Below, piece after piece: positions 1 through 8,358 of a stretch of 64,000 nucleotides of DNA. Both the position numbers and the translations under genes were made by a program. This DNA is from CAJXQU01 sp965223825 (lineage in GTDB: Bacteria > Pseudomonadota > Gammaproteobacteria > CAJXQU01). The notes under the pieces were generated by a model that was not told the origin of the DNA, searched no databases, and saw only the letters and a program-made list of their open reading frames with translations. The DNA is taken from the NCBI GenBank assembly GCA_965223825.1, contig OZ245018.1, forward strand, positions 124,001-188,000, in the 5' to 3' direction. Positions within the stretch are counted from its first letter, which is position 1, and the number at the start of each line of letters is the position of its first letter.

Positions 1-644
1 CTTCAATCAAGCTTGATCGTGCAACACCGGCTGAAACGAGTGAAACACCGCGTTCAGAAGGAACGGACACCACACATTTTTCGGTTATTGATCGTGTCGG
101 AAATCGGGTTTCGGCAACATTAAGTATTAACTACCCGTTCGGATCGGCGTTTGTGGTGCCGGGTACAGGTGTGTTGCTGAACGATGAAATGGATGATTTT
201 TCGATCGCGCCGAATACCCCGAATGGATATGGATTAGTCGGGGATCGGGCTAATGCAATTGCAGCAGGTAAACGTCCACTTTCCAGCATGACGCCGACGT
301 TTATTGAATCGGATGATCAGATCGCCATTCTCGGTACGCCGGGTGGCAGTCGCATTATTAGTATGGTTATTCTCGGCGCATTGGATTTTATGCAGGGACA
401 TGACGTTGAATCTTGGGTGAGTTTACCGCGATATCATCATCAATTTATGCCGGATCTGGTGCAGTTTGAGAAAGACGGTTTGAGCGAAGAAGAGCAGAGC
501 GGTTTAATGAAACGTGGCCATGTGTTGAAAGAAATGGGCCGAAATTACGGCAATATGCAGGCGATTTTGATCGATAAAAAAACTGGTAAAACCACCGCTG
601 CGAGCGATCCGCGCGGTGAAGGTCGTGCACAAGTCTCAAAATAA
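1..644 (+). CDS. ggt: Gamma-glutamyltransferase, C-terminal part (5' truncated by window edge)
   Basis: Gamma-glutamyltranspeptidase cleaves gamma-glutamyl bonds of glutathione and related peptides in the periplasm and is made as a proenzyme that cuts itself in two. The open frame runs in from the window edge (first full codon at base 3). It shows the autoprocessing segment EGTDTTHFSVID, whose Thr is the expected N-terminal nucleophile of the small subunit, then LLNDEMDDFS and the glycine-rich GTPGGSRI loop typical of the family. Only the small subunit and a little of the large subunit lie here. The next gene starts 69 bases after the stop. The family call is firm; the substrate is not shown by the sequence. 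Confidence 0.92.
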   Translation, partial: SIKLDRATPAETSETPRSEGTDTTHFSVIDRVGNRVSATLSINYPFGSAFVVPGTGVLLNDEMDDFSIAPNTPNGYGLVGDRANAIAAGKRPLSSMTPTFIESDDQIAILGTPGGSRIISMVILGALDFMQGHDVESWVSLPRYHHQFMPDLVQFEKDGLSEEEQSGLMKRGHVLKEMGRNYGNMQAILIDKKTGKTTAASDPRGEGRAQVSK

Positions 645-713
645 GACACGTTGTGAAACATTCCATTGTCCGTTGCGTCCTACAAATTAAGCGCAACAAA
701 CAGGAGAGCGGGA

Positions 714-1469
714 ATGAAAACCTCATTTTTAGTCGTCGGCATGTGGTTTTTGCTGATCGCAGTCGTACAAGCAGAGAGCCTCACATTCGAAAGTGGTGAT
801 GAGCGCGTCAATTTAATCGAGTTATATACTTCAGAAGGTTGCAGTAGTTGCCCACCAGCGGATGAGTGGGTTAGTGAATTCAAAGACGATGCGCGTTTAT
901 GGAACCAGATCATCCCAGTCGCGTTTCATGTGGATTATTGGGATCGCATCGGCTGGCCCGATCGTTTTGCGCAAGCCCACTTTGGTGATCGACAACGACT
1001 ATACGCCATGGCTGATCAGGTCAGCACGGTTTACACGCCCGGCATGATGCTCAATGGTCGCGAATGGCGTGGCTGGTTTTATCGACAACCCGTGCACGAT
1101 CCTATTCAAATTGTGGAAGAAAAATCCGGTGTGTTACGTGTTGAAGTCAAGGACGATGCGATCACAGCAAGCTATTCACCGGCAGTGAATGAATCACTCC
1201 AACGAGCGAGAATTAATGTCGCAATTTTAGGTTTTGATTTAGAAACAGAAGTCGATGCAGGTGAAAATCAAGGTCTGAAATTAAAACATGATTTTGTCGT
1301 ACTCGCACATCAACGTATTCCCATGCAACAACAAGCAAATATGCATACTGTTATGACCAATTTACCGATGGTCAAAATTGACTCTTCTCAGCAAGCGTTA
1401 GTCGCGTGGGTCGATGCAGCAGGAGATTTAACACCGGTGCAAGCGACGGGTGGCTGGTTAGTGAAGTAA
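714..1469 (+). CDS. DUF1223 family secreted thioredoxin-fold protein
   Basis: A protein of about 251 residues with an N-terminal hydrophobic signal peptide ending near VQAES, so probably periplasmic. The segment LIELYTSEGCSSCPPADEW carries a CxxC pair and is the hallmark of the DUF1223 family, which has a thioredoxin-like fold. Family function is not established; a redox role is an inference from the CxxC. The start at 714 is preferred over an in-frame TTG at 666 because CAGGAGAG lies just upstream and the signal peptide begins there. It may be co-transcribed with the upstream gamma-glutamyltransferase gene. Confidence 0.85.
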   Translation: MKTSFLVVGMWFLLIAVVQAESLTFESGDERVNLIELYTSEGCSSCPPADEWVSEFKDDARLWNQIIPVAFHVDYWDRIGWPDRFAQAHFGDRQRLYAMADQVSTVYTPGMMLNGREWRGWFYRQPVHDPIQIVEEKSGVLRVEVKDDAITASYSPAVNESLQRARINVAILGFDLETEVDAGENQGLKLKHDFVVLAHQRIPMQQQANMHTVMTNLPMVKIDSSQQALVAWVDAAGDLTPVQATGGWLVK

Positions 1470-1506
1470 ATCGTATTCATTTTTTATAAAAAATAAATAT
1501 TTAAAA

Positions 1507-2358
1507 TTAATCTTTTTCTTTTAAAACCGCATTTGTGACCAGTAAAGAAAGGACGCAATATGCAGCAAAAAAATAAATACCAATTTCTTGTTGTGCTTTC
1601 GTAAACCCTTGAGCATCGAGTGCGAAAATTGAAAGTAATACGGCGACGACAAAAACATCCGCCATGGACCATTTTCCTAAGGCATGAATGAGGTGATGGG
1701 CTTTTTGGTGAAGTGGGCGTGAGACATCAAATAAATTCATCCCGACAACACTGAGTTTTAAAATCGGAGTCAAAATACTAAATAAAGTAATGATCAAAGC
1801 GACGACGACACTGCCATGTTGAAATAAACTCGCAACGGTAGAAAGAATACTTTTTGCTTCAAATTTAAAAATAACATCGCCGAGAACCGGTAAATTTTTA
1901 TAGGCTGTCATTTGCATCATGGGAGCGATCAGGCCAACAATTAAACAGATCACGGCGAGAAGTAATACATGTCGCCAGAGATGTTCTGGTTCGTTAATTC
2001 GTTTGCTAATCTGCCATTGATAAATAAAAAAAACCCCCGTAATCAGAAAAAAAATGAACGTCCATTGTTGTGATTGCTGTTTTTCATTCTCAACGGTATT
2101 GACCAATTGTTGATGTTGAACAATGCGATCAGACGCACCTTTGTAGAGGCGTAAGCTTAAAGATTCAAGTAATTCCGCCCACGCGAGATCAGACTTTCCT
2201 TCCATGCTCATGGTATCTGCGAGACGTGATTGTAACGAGATACTTTTTAAACTGTGATTAACGACCAGCACTGCGCTAGTGATTAAACCGGCATAAAGAA
2301 CAATGCTGAAGATTTTTCGAACAAGCGTCTTGGTTAAGTAAGATTGATTTGTTTGCAT
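1507..2358 (-). CDS. PqiA-like inner-membrane protein (single PqiA domain)
   Basis: A 283-residue membrane protein. After one N-terminal hydrophobic helix and a soluble stretch of about 70 residues come four further hydrophobic segments. The C-terminal part has GKWSMADVFVVAVLL, the signature of paraquat-inducible protein A. In Escherichia coli PqiA has two such domains and works with the MCE protein PqiB in envelope lipid transport. Here there is one domain, the N-terminal half is unlike PqiA, and no MCE gene lies beside it. The gene converges on the DUF1223 gene and diverges from relA. Family membership is fairly sure; transport function is an inference. Confidence 0.75.
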   Translation of the reverse strand: MQTNQSYLTKTLVRKIFSIVLYAGLITSAVLVVNHSLKSISLQSRLADTMSMEGKSDLAWAELLESLSLRLYKGASDRIVQHQQLVNTVENEKQQSQQWTFIFFLITGVFFIYQWQISKRINEPEHLWRHVLLLAVICLIVGLIAPMMQMTAYKNLPVLGDVIFKFEAKSILSTVASLFQHGSVVVALIITLFSILTPILKLSVVGMNLFDVSRPLHQKAHHLIHALGKWSMADVFVVAVLLSIFALDAQGFTKAQQEIGIYFFAAYCVLSLLVTNAVLKEKD

Positions 2359-2518
2359 AAGGACATCTGCAGCAACGTAATGGATGAAGCATTATGCAGT
2401 AAATTCTATTGGGTATCAGCAGTGAGAAAAATTCTTTGCGTGCAGATCTGTGCGTTAAACGGATGTTTGTTATGCTATGCAGCAACAGCATCGATGCAAT
2501 AAAGACTGATTAAAAAGT

Positions 2519-4681
2519 ATGAAAAAAGCTGATCAACTAACTAAAATTACCGAAGATCATTCTGATAAGAACATCCAACATTGGACAGCATTCCTAACAG
2601 AAGGATATAGCGACGAGGTCGTTCGTCTAATTCATGCGGCATTAGAAAAAGTTATTGCAGTACAGTCAATTCAACATCCGATGCCGAATGGGTTGGATGT
2701 CGCTCAGATTCTTAAATCAATTCATGTTGATGGTGAAACGGTGATCGCGGCATTGCTGTCTGATCCGCGTTTGCTAGATGTCGAGTCAAAAGATTTGACT
2801 GAGCAATTTGGTGAAAAAATTGCGATGCTGACAGAAAATACAATTCGATTAAATCATTTTCATGATTATTCAGAAGCGGTATTAGACAAGCCGGAACAAG
2901 CAGAAACTTTACGCCGGATGTTGCTTGCGATGGTACAAGATGTGCGGGCAGTGATTATTCGGTTAGCTTTTCGTATCCAACGTTTACGTGATATTGCAAC
3001 AGAAAGTTATGAAATACGTCACTACATTGCACGTGAAACTATAGATATTTATGCACCGCTAGCAAACCGGATGGGAATAGCTCAATTTAAGTGGGAACTT
3101 GAAGACCTTGCTTTCCGATATTTAGATCCGCAAGCATATAAACACATAGCAAAAAAATTAGCTGAAAATCGTGTTGGCCGAGAAGCCTATTTAAAAGACT
3201 ATATTCAATTATTACGATCGAATTTAGAATCTTCAAAAATACAAGCCGATGTCTCTGGAAGACCAAAACATATCTATAGTATCTGGCGAAAAATCCAACA
3301 AAAAAACCTTAACTTTGATGAGCTATATGACCTACGCGCGGTCAGGATTGTCACGGATAAACTGGCAAGTTGTTATGAAATTCTCGGTTTAGTGCATAGC
3401 CTCTGGCAATACTTGCCACGTGAATTTGATGATTATATTGCGAACCCAAAGGGCAATGGCTATCAGTCGTTACATACTGTGATCGTTGGACCCGGTGGAG
3501 CAACAGTCGAAGTACAAATCCGTACTAAAGAAATGCATCAATATGCTGAGATGGGTGTGGCTGCTCACTGGCGCTATAAAGAAGGGAGTCAACGTGATGC
3601 GGCTGTTGAAAAAACCATACAATCAATTAGAACGATTTTAGAAAACAAATCCGATGATGATGGTTTATTCGCAGACTTTCAGACAGCACTTTATGCCGAT
3701 CGTATTTTTGTTTTAACCCCAAAAGGGGAAATAAAAGATTTAATAAAAGGAGCAACGCCACTCGATTTTGCTTATGCCATTCATACTGAAGTTGGCCATC
3801 GTTGTCGTGGTGCAAAAGTGGATGGAAAAATTGTTCCATTAACGTATCAATTAAAATCCGGTCAGCGGGTTGAAATATTAACAACCAAAGAAGGTGGGCC
3901 AAACCGCGGTTGGATGGATCCGAATTTAGGTTATTTAAAATCCGGTCATTCGATCAATAAAGTAAAGGCATGGTATCGGCAACTACATCATGAACAAAAT
4001 TTAGCTGATGGAAAAACTTTACTTGAAAAAGAACGTCAACGATTAGGTTTAGAAAAAATAGATCTTAAGATGATAACTAATCACTTTCACTTAAATCGAT
4101 CTGATGATTTTCTTATCCGATTAGGTCGTGGTGATATTAGCCAGATGCAATTAGCCAGTGTTCTAGAAATAGATAAGCCTGTAAAACCTGCCCCTAAAAA
4201 TAAACCTATACACAAAGAAGCAGAAGATAGTGGAGAGATTAAAGTCAAAGGTGTAGGAAATATCATGACGCAGTTCGCACGTTGCTGTAAGCCGGTGTCC
4301 GGCGATGATATTGTTGGATATATCACCGTTGGAAAGGGCATTACAATTCATCGGCAAACTTGCAAAAATATGTTGAAGTTAAATGATGATCATAAGGGCC
4401 GCTTAATTGAAGTTAGTTGGGGTGCGGAACAACAGTCATTCGCAACACACATTGAGATTCAGGCATTTGATCGTCAAGGTTTACTGCGTGACATCACGCA
4501 AATAATGAGTAATGCAAAAGCAAATATTTTGGAAATGAATACGCAGTCTGATCGAGAAAGTTATACGGTAAAAATGTTATTAACAATCGAAGTACGAGAT
4601 ACTGCGCACTTAACGCATTTGTTAGATAAACTAACGCAGGTTTCAAATATTTCCTCGGCTAAACGGATAAGCCAGAGTTAA
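2519..4681 (+). CDS. relA: RelA-type (p)ppGpp synthetase with degenerate hydrolase domain
   Basis: A 720-residue long RSH protein that makes the stringent-response alarmone from GTP/GDP and ATP. Domain order: an inactive-looking hydrolase domain (about 1-190), synthetase (about 225-350), TGS (about 395-455), a Cys-containing region with FARCCKPVSGDD, and a C-terminal ACT domain (about 640-715). The hydrolase domain lacks the HD metal motif (the equivalent stretch reads AALLSDPRLLD), and the synthetase carries EFDDYIANPKGNGYQS. The acidic EFDD is the variant of monofunctional RelA rather than the RxKD of bifunctional SpoT. It should therefore make but not break the alarmone. The ribosome binding site is weak. 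A separate SpoT is expected elsewhere. Confidence 0.9.
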   Translation: MKKADQLTKITEDHSDKNIQHWTAFLTEGYSDEVVRLIHAALEKVIAVQSIQHPMPNGLDVAQILKSIHVDGETVIAALLSDPRLLDVESKDLTEQFGEKIAMLTENTIRLNHFHDYSEAVLDKPEQAETLRRMLLAMVQDVRAVIIRLAFRIQRLRDIATESYEIRHYIARETIDIYAPLANRMGIAQFKWELEDLAFRYLDPQAYKHIAKKLAENRVGREAYLKDYIQLLRSNLESSKIQADVSGRPKHIYSIWRKIQQKNLNFDELYDLRAVRIVTDKLASCYEILGLVHSLWQYLPREFDDYIANPKGNGYQSLHTVIVGPGGATVEVQIRTKEMHQYAEMGVAAHWRYKEGSQRDAAVEKTIQSIRTILENKSDDDGLFADFQTALYADRIFVLTPKGEIKDLIKGATPLDFAYAIHTEVGHRCRGAKVDGKIVPLTYQLKSGQRVEILTTKEGGPNRGWMDPNLGYLKSGHSINKVKAWYRQLHHEQNLADGKTLLEKERQRLGLEKIDLKMITNHFHLNRSDDFLIRLGRGDISQMQLASVLEIDKPVKPAPKNKPIHKEAEDSGEIKVKGVGNIMTQFARCCKPVSGDDIVGYITVGKGITIHRQTCKNMLKLNDDHKGRLIEVSWGAEQQSFATHIEIQAFDRQGLLRDITQIMSNAKANILEMNTQSDRESYTVKMLLTIEVRDTAHLTHLLDKLTQVSNISSAKRISQS

Positions 4682-4692
4682 TCTAAATTTGC

Positions 4693-5238
4693 TTACAGAA
4701 AAGACGTTTCCGGGAATTTTTCTGTGATTAACATGATCGGGCGTTTTTTTGCATAAATACGATAAGTTCGTGAAATCAGTTGATCATTTTCGTTTAACTG
4801 AAAATAACCAGCTAATTCTTTGGCGGTTTCATATTGACAAGATAAAATCTCACGAAACGTTTCTGTCTTGGCATCGATCATTAAACGTCCCAAGGGTTGA
4901 TTGGTATTTTGTAAACCATTTTGTAGATCATCATCAAGATGATCAGGCACGATAATCGATTCTGCATAGATAAAATTAGTTTTAGAATTTTCACCACGTA
5001 ATAAAATTTTTCTGATCATCAGTGCAGTATTTATTTTGCAGTTAAGGTAGGGAATGGCGTGATCAGATTTTCGGTTGTCTTGAAACAATTTTACCAATTC
5101 GATCGGTTCCCAAAATTGTGCTTCAAGAATTTCAGTCACGGTGCCATCAGTGGTTAACAAAATACGCTGAAAAGGTGAGAGGGTGGCGAGATCGAGTTCA
5201 CTATTGTGCACGGATTTTTCGAGATCAATTCTTAGCAC
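4693..5238 (-). CDS. Chorismate pyruvate-lyase family protein (DUF98, UbiC-like)
   Basis: A 181-residue protein with GTG start. The segments LSPFQRILLTTDGTVTEIL near the N terminus and RTYRIYAKKRPIMLITEKFP at the C terminus match the DUF98/chorismate lyase-like family. UbiC releases pyruvate from chorismate to give 4-hydroxybenzoate for ubiquinone synthesis; several DUF98 members have that role, but activity cannot be read from sequence. No ubiA lies next to it. It converges on relA with 11 bases between stops and sits upstream of a run of reverse genes ending in slyX. Family call good, exact reaction uncertain. Confidence 0.68.
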   Translation of the reverse strand: MLRIDLEKSVHNSELDLATLSPFQRILLTTDGTVTEILEAQFWEPIELVKLFQDNRKSDHAIPYLNCKINTALMIRKILLRGENSKTNFIYAESIIVPDHLDDDLQNGLQNTNQPLGRLMIDAKTETFREILSCQYETAKELAGYFQLNENDQLISRTYRIYAKKRPIMLITEKFPETSFL

Positions 5239-5298
5239 TTTCGTTGTCCAGGTTTAATAAACATATAAAAAATCACAAATCATCGGTGAAGAAGAGCA

Positions 5299-5505
5299 CT
5301 AATAGTGTGGTGGTTTTTCGTCAATGACTTTTGCATTGTAAGCAAGATCAGCGAGTTCTTTTACGCGATCAAGTAAGCGTTTATTGATCATTTCTAATTT
5401 TGCGATGCGTAGGTCTTGTTCATAAACAGTGGTGTTTAAATCTTGTAACGTATCGTCGAGATAGGCGATACGGGTTTCTAATTCGATCAGTCTCGATTCA
5501 GTCAT
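5299..5505 (-). CDS. slyX: SlyX family protein
   Basis: A 68-residue, highly charged, mostly helical protein with heptad pattern (LETRIAYLDDTLQDLN) predicted to form a coiled coil and ending in PPHY, as SlyX proteins do. The family is common in gammaproteobacteria and its molecular function is unknown. Its start overlaps the end of the upstream nucleotidase gene by 8 bases, so the two are translationally linked. Confidence 0.88.
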   Translation of the reverse strand: MTESRLIELETRIAYLDDTLQDLNTTVYEQDLRIAKLEMINKRLLDRVKELADLAYNAKVIDEKPPHY

Positions 5506-6181
5506 GGTTGTTTCCGGTTTGTGTTCGTGCGGTTTCGATCAGATCAGAAAAATCTGAGAGTGCGATGAATTCGTCAATTTGCCGAGGGGGTTGTGAACTG
5601 TCGGGTTGATCAATTGAAAAAAGATGACGAATTCCATAATCACGTGCTTTGCGTAACACGGAAAGGTTGTCATCAATAAACAAGCTTCGATCACGATCAA
5701 ACGGTTCAATTTCTGCGACGGCTTCCCAAAACCCATTCCCTTCTTTTGCGAAACCTAGATCATGCGATGAGACAATATTGTGCATGAATTCGCCAAGATC
5801 TGTTTCCGCTAGTTTGAGCGATAAACTATTTTGATCGGCATTGGTGGCAAGGACGATGCGTTTATTTAATTGTTGTAGTGAAGCTAAAAATTCGCGCGCA
5901 CTGGGACGCCAATTGATCAAATGCCGAACTTCATGTTTAAGGCCGAGAATATCCAGTTGTAAATCTGCCGACCAATAATCCAGACAATACCATTCGAGTG
6001 TGCCTTCTTTGGCTTGTAACCGTGGCAGGATGTGTTCGCGCGCGGCGGTTTCGTGAATTTGATGGTGATCAGCATAACGTAAGGGTAAATGGTGGTGCCA
6101 GAAGAAGCTGTCGAAATACAGATCAAGCAGTGTGCCATCCATATCAAGAAACACGGTGTCTATCTGATTCCAGTCAAGCAT
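5498..6181 (-). CDS. yrfG: HAD-superfamily GMP/IMP nucleotidase (YrfG-like)
   Basis: A 227-residue HAD hydrolase. Motif I is DMDGTLLDLYFDSFFWHHH, with both catalytic aspartates; motif II Thr lies in VLATNADQ; motif III/IV contains LFIDDNLSVL. The extended WHHHLPLRYA after motif I is typical of the YrfG group, which in E. coli dephosphorylates GMP and IMP. It overlaps slyX by 8 bases and is divergent from purC, a purine synthesis gene, though that pairing may be chance. Cytosolic. The HAD call is firm and the YrfG call good. Confidence 0.85.
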   Translation of the reverse strand: MLDWNQIDTVFLDMDGTLLDLYFDSFFWHHHLPLRYADHHQIHETAAREHILPRLQAKEGTLEWYCLDYWSADLQLDILGLKHEVRHLINWRPSAREFLASLQQLNKRIVLATNADQNSLSLKLAETDLGEFMHNIVSSHDLGFAKEGNGFWEAVAEIEPFDRDRSLFIDDNLSVLRKARDYGIRHLFSIDQPDSSQPPRQIDEFIALSDFSDLIETARTQTGNNHD

Positions 6182-6264
6182 AAGAAATGTTGTTCATAGT
6201 GATAGTGCAAATGGTCCGGTCGTGGGAAAATAGGTCTTTTAATTGTTGTTGTGAAAGTATAACC

Positions 6265-7161
6265 ATGAGCACGAGTCCTGACACGGTCTTTGAGACGAAT
6301 CTTTCTTCTTTGCCTTTAATCCATCGCGGTAAAGTCCGTGATATTTATGCGGTGGGGGATGATCACTTACTGATCGTGAGTACTGATCGGCTGTCAGCGT
6401 TTGACGTCATTTTACCTGATCCAATCCCAGGTAAAGGCAAAGTGCTAACGACCGTGTCGAGTTTCTGGTTTGAGATGATGGCGGATTTAGTGCCGAATCA
6501 ATTGTCTGATCTAACATTGGAGGAGGTGTTGCCAGATCCGGATGAACGGCAACTCGTAACTGATCGTGCAATTATTGTGAAGCGCTTAAAGGCCTTACCA
6601 GTTGAAGCGATTGTGCGCGGTTACCTGATAGGCTCAGGCTGGAAAGATTATCAAAAGGCCGGTGCGGTTTGTGGCATCGCTCTCCCAGCAGGCCTAGAGC
6701 AGGCGCAAGAATTACCTGAAGTGATCTATACACCGTCTTCAAAAGCGGCAGTGGGTGATCATGATGAGAATATTTCGTTTGAAGAAACGGTGGGACTGAT
6801 CGGTGCTGATCTGGCGAATCAAGTGCGTGATGTGAGTATTTCAATCTACAAAAAGGCCGCCACGTTTGCACGCGATCGAGGCATTATTATCGCCGATACT
6901 AAGTTTGAGTTTGGTGTTGATGAAAAGAATGTTTTGCATTTGATCGATGAAGCTTTGACGCCGGATTCATCACGTTTTTGGCCCGAGGAGTCTTATTCTG
7001 TTGGAATAAGCCCACCGAGTTTTGATAAGCAAATTATCCGTGATTATTTGGAAACATTGGATTGGGATAAAACGCCACCAGGGCCAGTTTTACCTGAAGA
7101 AGTACTTGCGAAAACAGCAGCGAAATATCGCGAGGCACAGGATCGTTTGACGAAAGAGTGA
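6265..7161 (+). CDS. purC: Phosphoribosylaminoimidazole-succinocarboxamide synthase
   Basis: SAICAR synthase joins aspartate to CAIR using ATP in de novo purine synthesis. The 298-residue protein shows the N-terminal IHRGKVRDIYAVGDDHLL, the STDRLSAFDV motif, PVEAIVRGYLIGSGW and the C-terminal DTKFEFGVDE and EALTPDSSRFWP motifs. The start at 6265 is chosen because family homology begins there; the in-frame extension upstream to 6187 does not resemble the family. Length fits the about 300-residue bacterial and fungal type rather than the 237-residue E. coli type. Confidence 0.95.
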   Translation: MSTSPDTVFETNLSSLPLIHRGKVRDIYAVGDDHLLIVSTDRLSAFDVILPDPIPGKGKVLTTVSSFWFEMMADLVPNQLSDLTLEEVLPDPDERQLVTDRAIIVKRLKALPVEAIVRGYLIGSGWKDYQKAGAVCGIALPAGLEQAQELPEVIYTPSSKAAVGDHDENISFEETVGLIGADLANQVRDVSISIYKKAATFARDRGIIIADTKFEFGVDEKNVLHLIDEALTPDSSRFWPEESYSVGISPPSFDKQIIRDYLETLDWDKTPPGPVLPEEVLAKTAAKYREAQDRLTKE

Positions 7162-7299
7162 TCTAAGCAGGGTGTTTCATGATCAGGTTTGTCATTGATA
7201 GAAATTGGTTTAAGCCTACATTTTTTTAAAATAAATTTAAGCGAATCTTAAGCTGGCCGATATGCAGGTTACGGGCAGACATGGATGTGAATTGTCAGC

Positions 7300-7320
7300 C
7301 TATTATTAATGGATTAATAG
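7300..7320. promoter_or_regulatory. Imperfect inverted repeat before mtdB
   Basis: The arms CTATTATTAAT and ATTAATAG flank GG just 15 bases before the mtdB start codon, overlapping the likely core promoter (TTGTCA at 7293-7298 and TAATAG at 7315-7320, spacer 16). It could be a repressor site or simply an AT-rich leader. The 174-base gap from purC to mtdB holds nothing else recognisable. Confidence 0.3.
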
Positions 7321-7335
7321 AATGTAGGTGAAAAT

Positions 7336-8289
7336 ATGTCCCAACGAATTTTATACTTTGTATCACCCGGTACGAACATAAGCCCTTTTGATGTCACGAT
7401 GGCCGCAGATTCTGGTTACGATATGGTCACACCACTGACGGGAATTGTGAATGGTGATATTACGGCTCTGGTTCAGGATGCGATCTTCTGCCGTCCTCCC
7501 AAACGTTTTAACGATACTGGTTTTTTCATTGGTGGTCGGGATGTGAATCTCGCGACTGATATGATGGAAAGCGCCAAAAAAGCCATGGTGCCACCGTTTG
7601 AAGTGGGTGTTTTTGCTGATCCGAATGGTGCGTACACAACATCTGCAGCGGTCGTTGCCTTGGTTGAAAAGTCATTGAACATGCAAACCGGTGAAGGGTT
7701 GAAAGGTAAAACGGTCGCGGTTTTTGGTGGTGGTCCGGTTGGATTATGTTCGGCTGTACTGGCAGCAAAGCAAGGTGCTAACCCTTACCTATGTCAGTTG
7801 GTTGCGGGCGAAGACATTAAAGCGGCGAACCGGTTTTGTGAACGTTATGATGTAGAAGTGCCGTGGATTTCTGCGGAAACGCTTGATCAGCGAATTGAAG
7901 CCGTACGTGATGCTGATGTTGTTATTTGCGCAGTTAAGGCCGGTATTCGCGTTTTAGATCGTGCAGTGCTTGAGAATGCGACAAACCTTAAAGTTGCTGC
8001 GGATACAAATGCGGTTCCACCGAGTGGAATTGATGGTGTTGGTATGCAAGATAACAATGAGCTGGTTGAGTTCGATAACGTGAGTTTCCGTGGAATTGGC
8101 CCACTGGCCATTGGTAATCTCAAATATAAAACACAGTTTGGCTTATTTGAAGAAATGCAGCGTTCGTCAAAAGCGGCGATTTTGGATTTCCAACAAGCAT
8201 TCGAATTTGCTTTAAAACTGTTACACGGTGAAGAGCAAAAACAGGCTGTAAAAGAAGAAAGCAAACAAGAAGAAGGTGCATTTGTCTGA
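7336..8289 (+). CDS. mtdB: NAD(P)-dependent methylene-tetrahydromethanopterin dehydrogenase
   Basis: MtdB oxidises methylene-H4MPT to methenyl-H4MPT in the pathway that takes formaldehyde to formate in methylotrophs. The 317-residue protein shows the family's N-terminal SPFDVTMAADSGYD, DAIFCRPP, FFIGGRDVNLATDM and VPPFEVGVFADPNGAYTT, followed by a Rossmann motif VAVFGGGPVGLCSAVLAAK. AGGTG lies just before the ATG. The C-terminal 25 residues are charged (Glu, Lys, Gln rich) and extend past the usual about 290-300 residues. This gene is the clearest sign that the organism is a methylotroph. It stands alone after purC and is followed by a strong terminator. Confidence 0.9.
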   Translation: MSQRILYFVSPGTNISPFDVTMAADSGYDMVTPLTGIVNGDITALVQDAIFCRPPKRFNDTGFFIGGRDVNLATDMMESAKKAMVPPFEVGVFADPNGAYTTSAAVVALVEKSLNMQTGEGLKGKTVAVFGGGPVGLCSAVLAAKQGANPYLCQLVAGEDIKAANRFCERYDVEVPWISAETLDQRIEAVRDADVVICAVKAGIRVLDRAVLENATNLKVAADTNAVPPSGIDGVGMQDNNELVEFDNVSFRGIGPLAIGNLKYKTQFGLFEEMQRSSKAAILDFQQAFEFALKLLHGEEQKQAVKEESKQEEGAFV

Positions 8290-8311
8290 CCTTTCGACAA
8301 ATGATAAACAT

Positions 8312-8340
8312 AAAAAAAGCGGCTATTGCCGCTTTTTTTA
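8312..8340. terminator. Bidirectional Rho-independent terminator between mtdB and fba
   Basis: The stem AAAAAAAGCGGC / GCCGCTTTTTTT with loop TATT is flanked by A and T tracts on both sides, so it can stop transcripts of mtdB (forward) and fba (reverse). It lies between the two convergent stop codons. Confidence 0.92.
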
Positions 8341-8358
8341 TGTTTTGAACAAAGTGGA

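Noticed and set aside
2519..4681. Annotation of the alarmone enzyme as bifunctional SpoT
   Set aside because: The HD metal motif is absent and the synthetase carries the acidic EFDD variant, both signs of monofunctional RelA.
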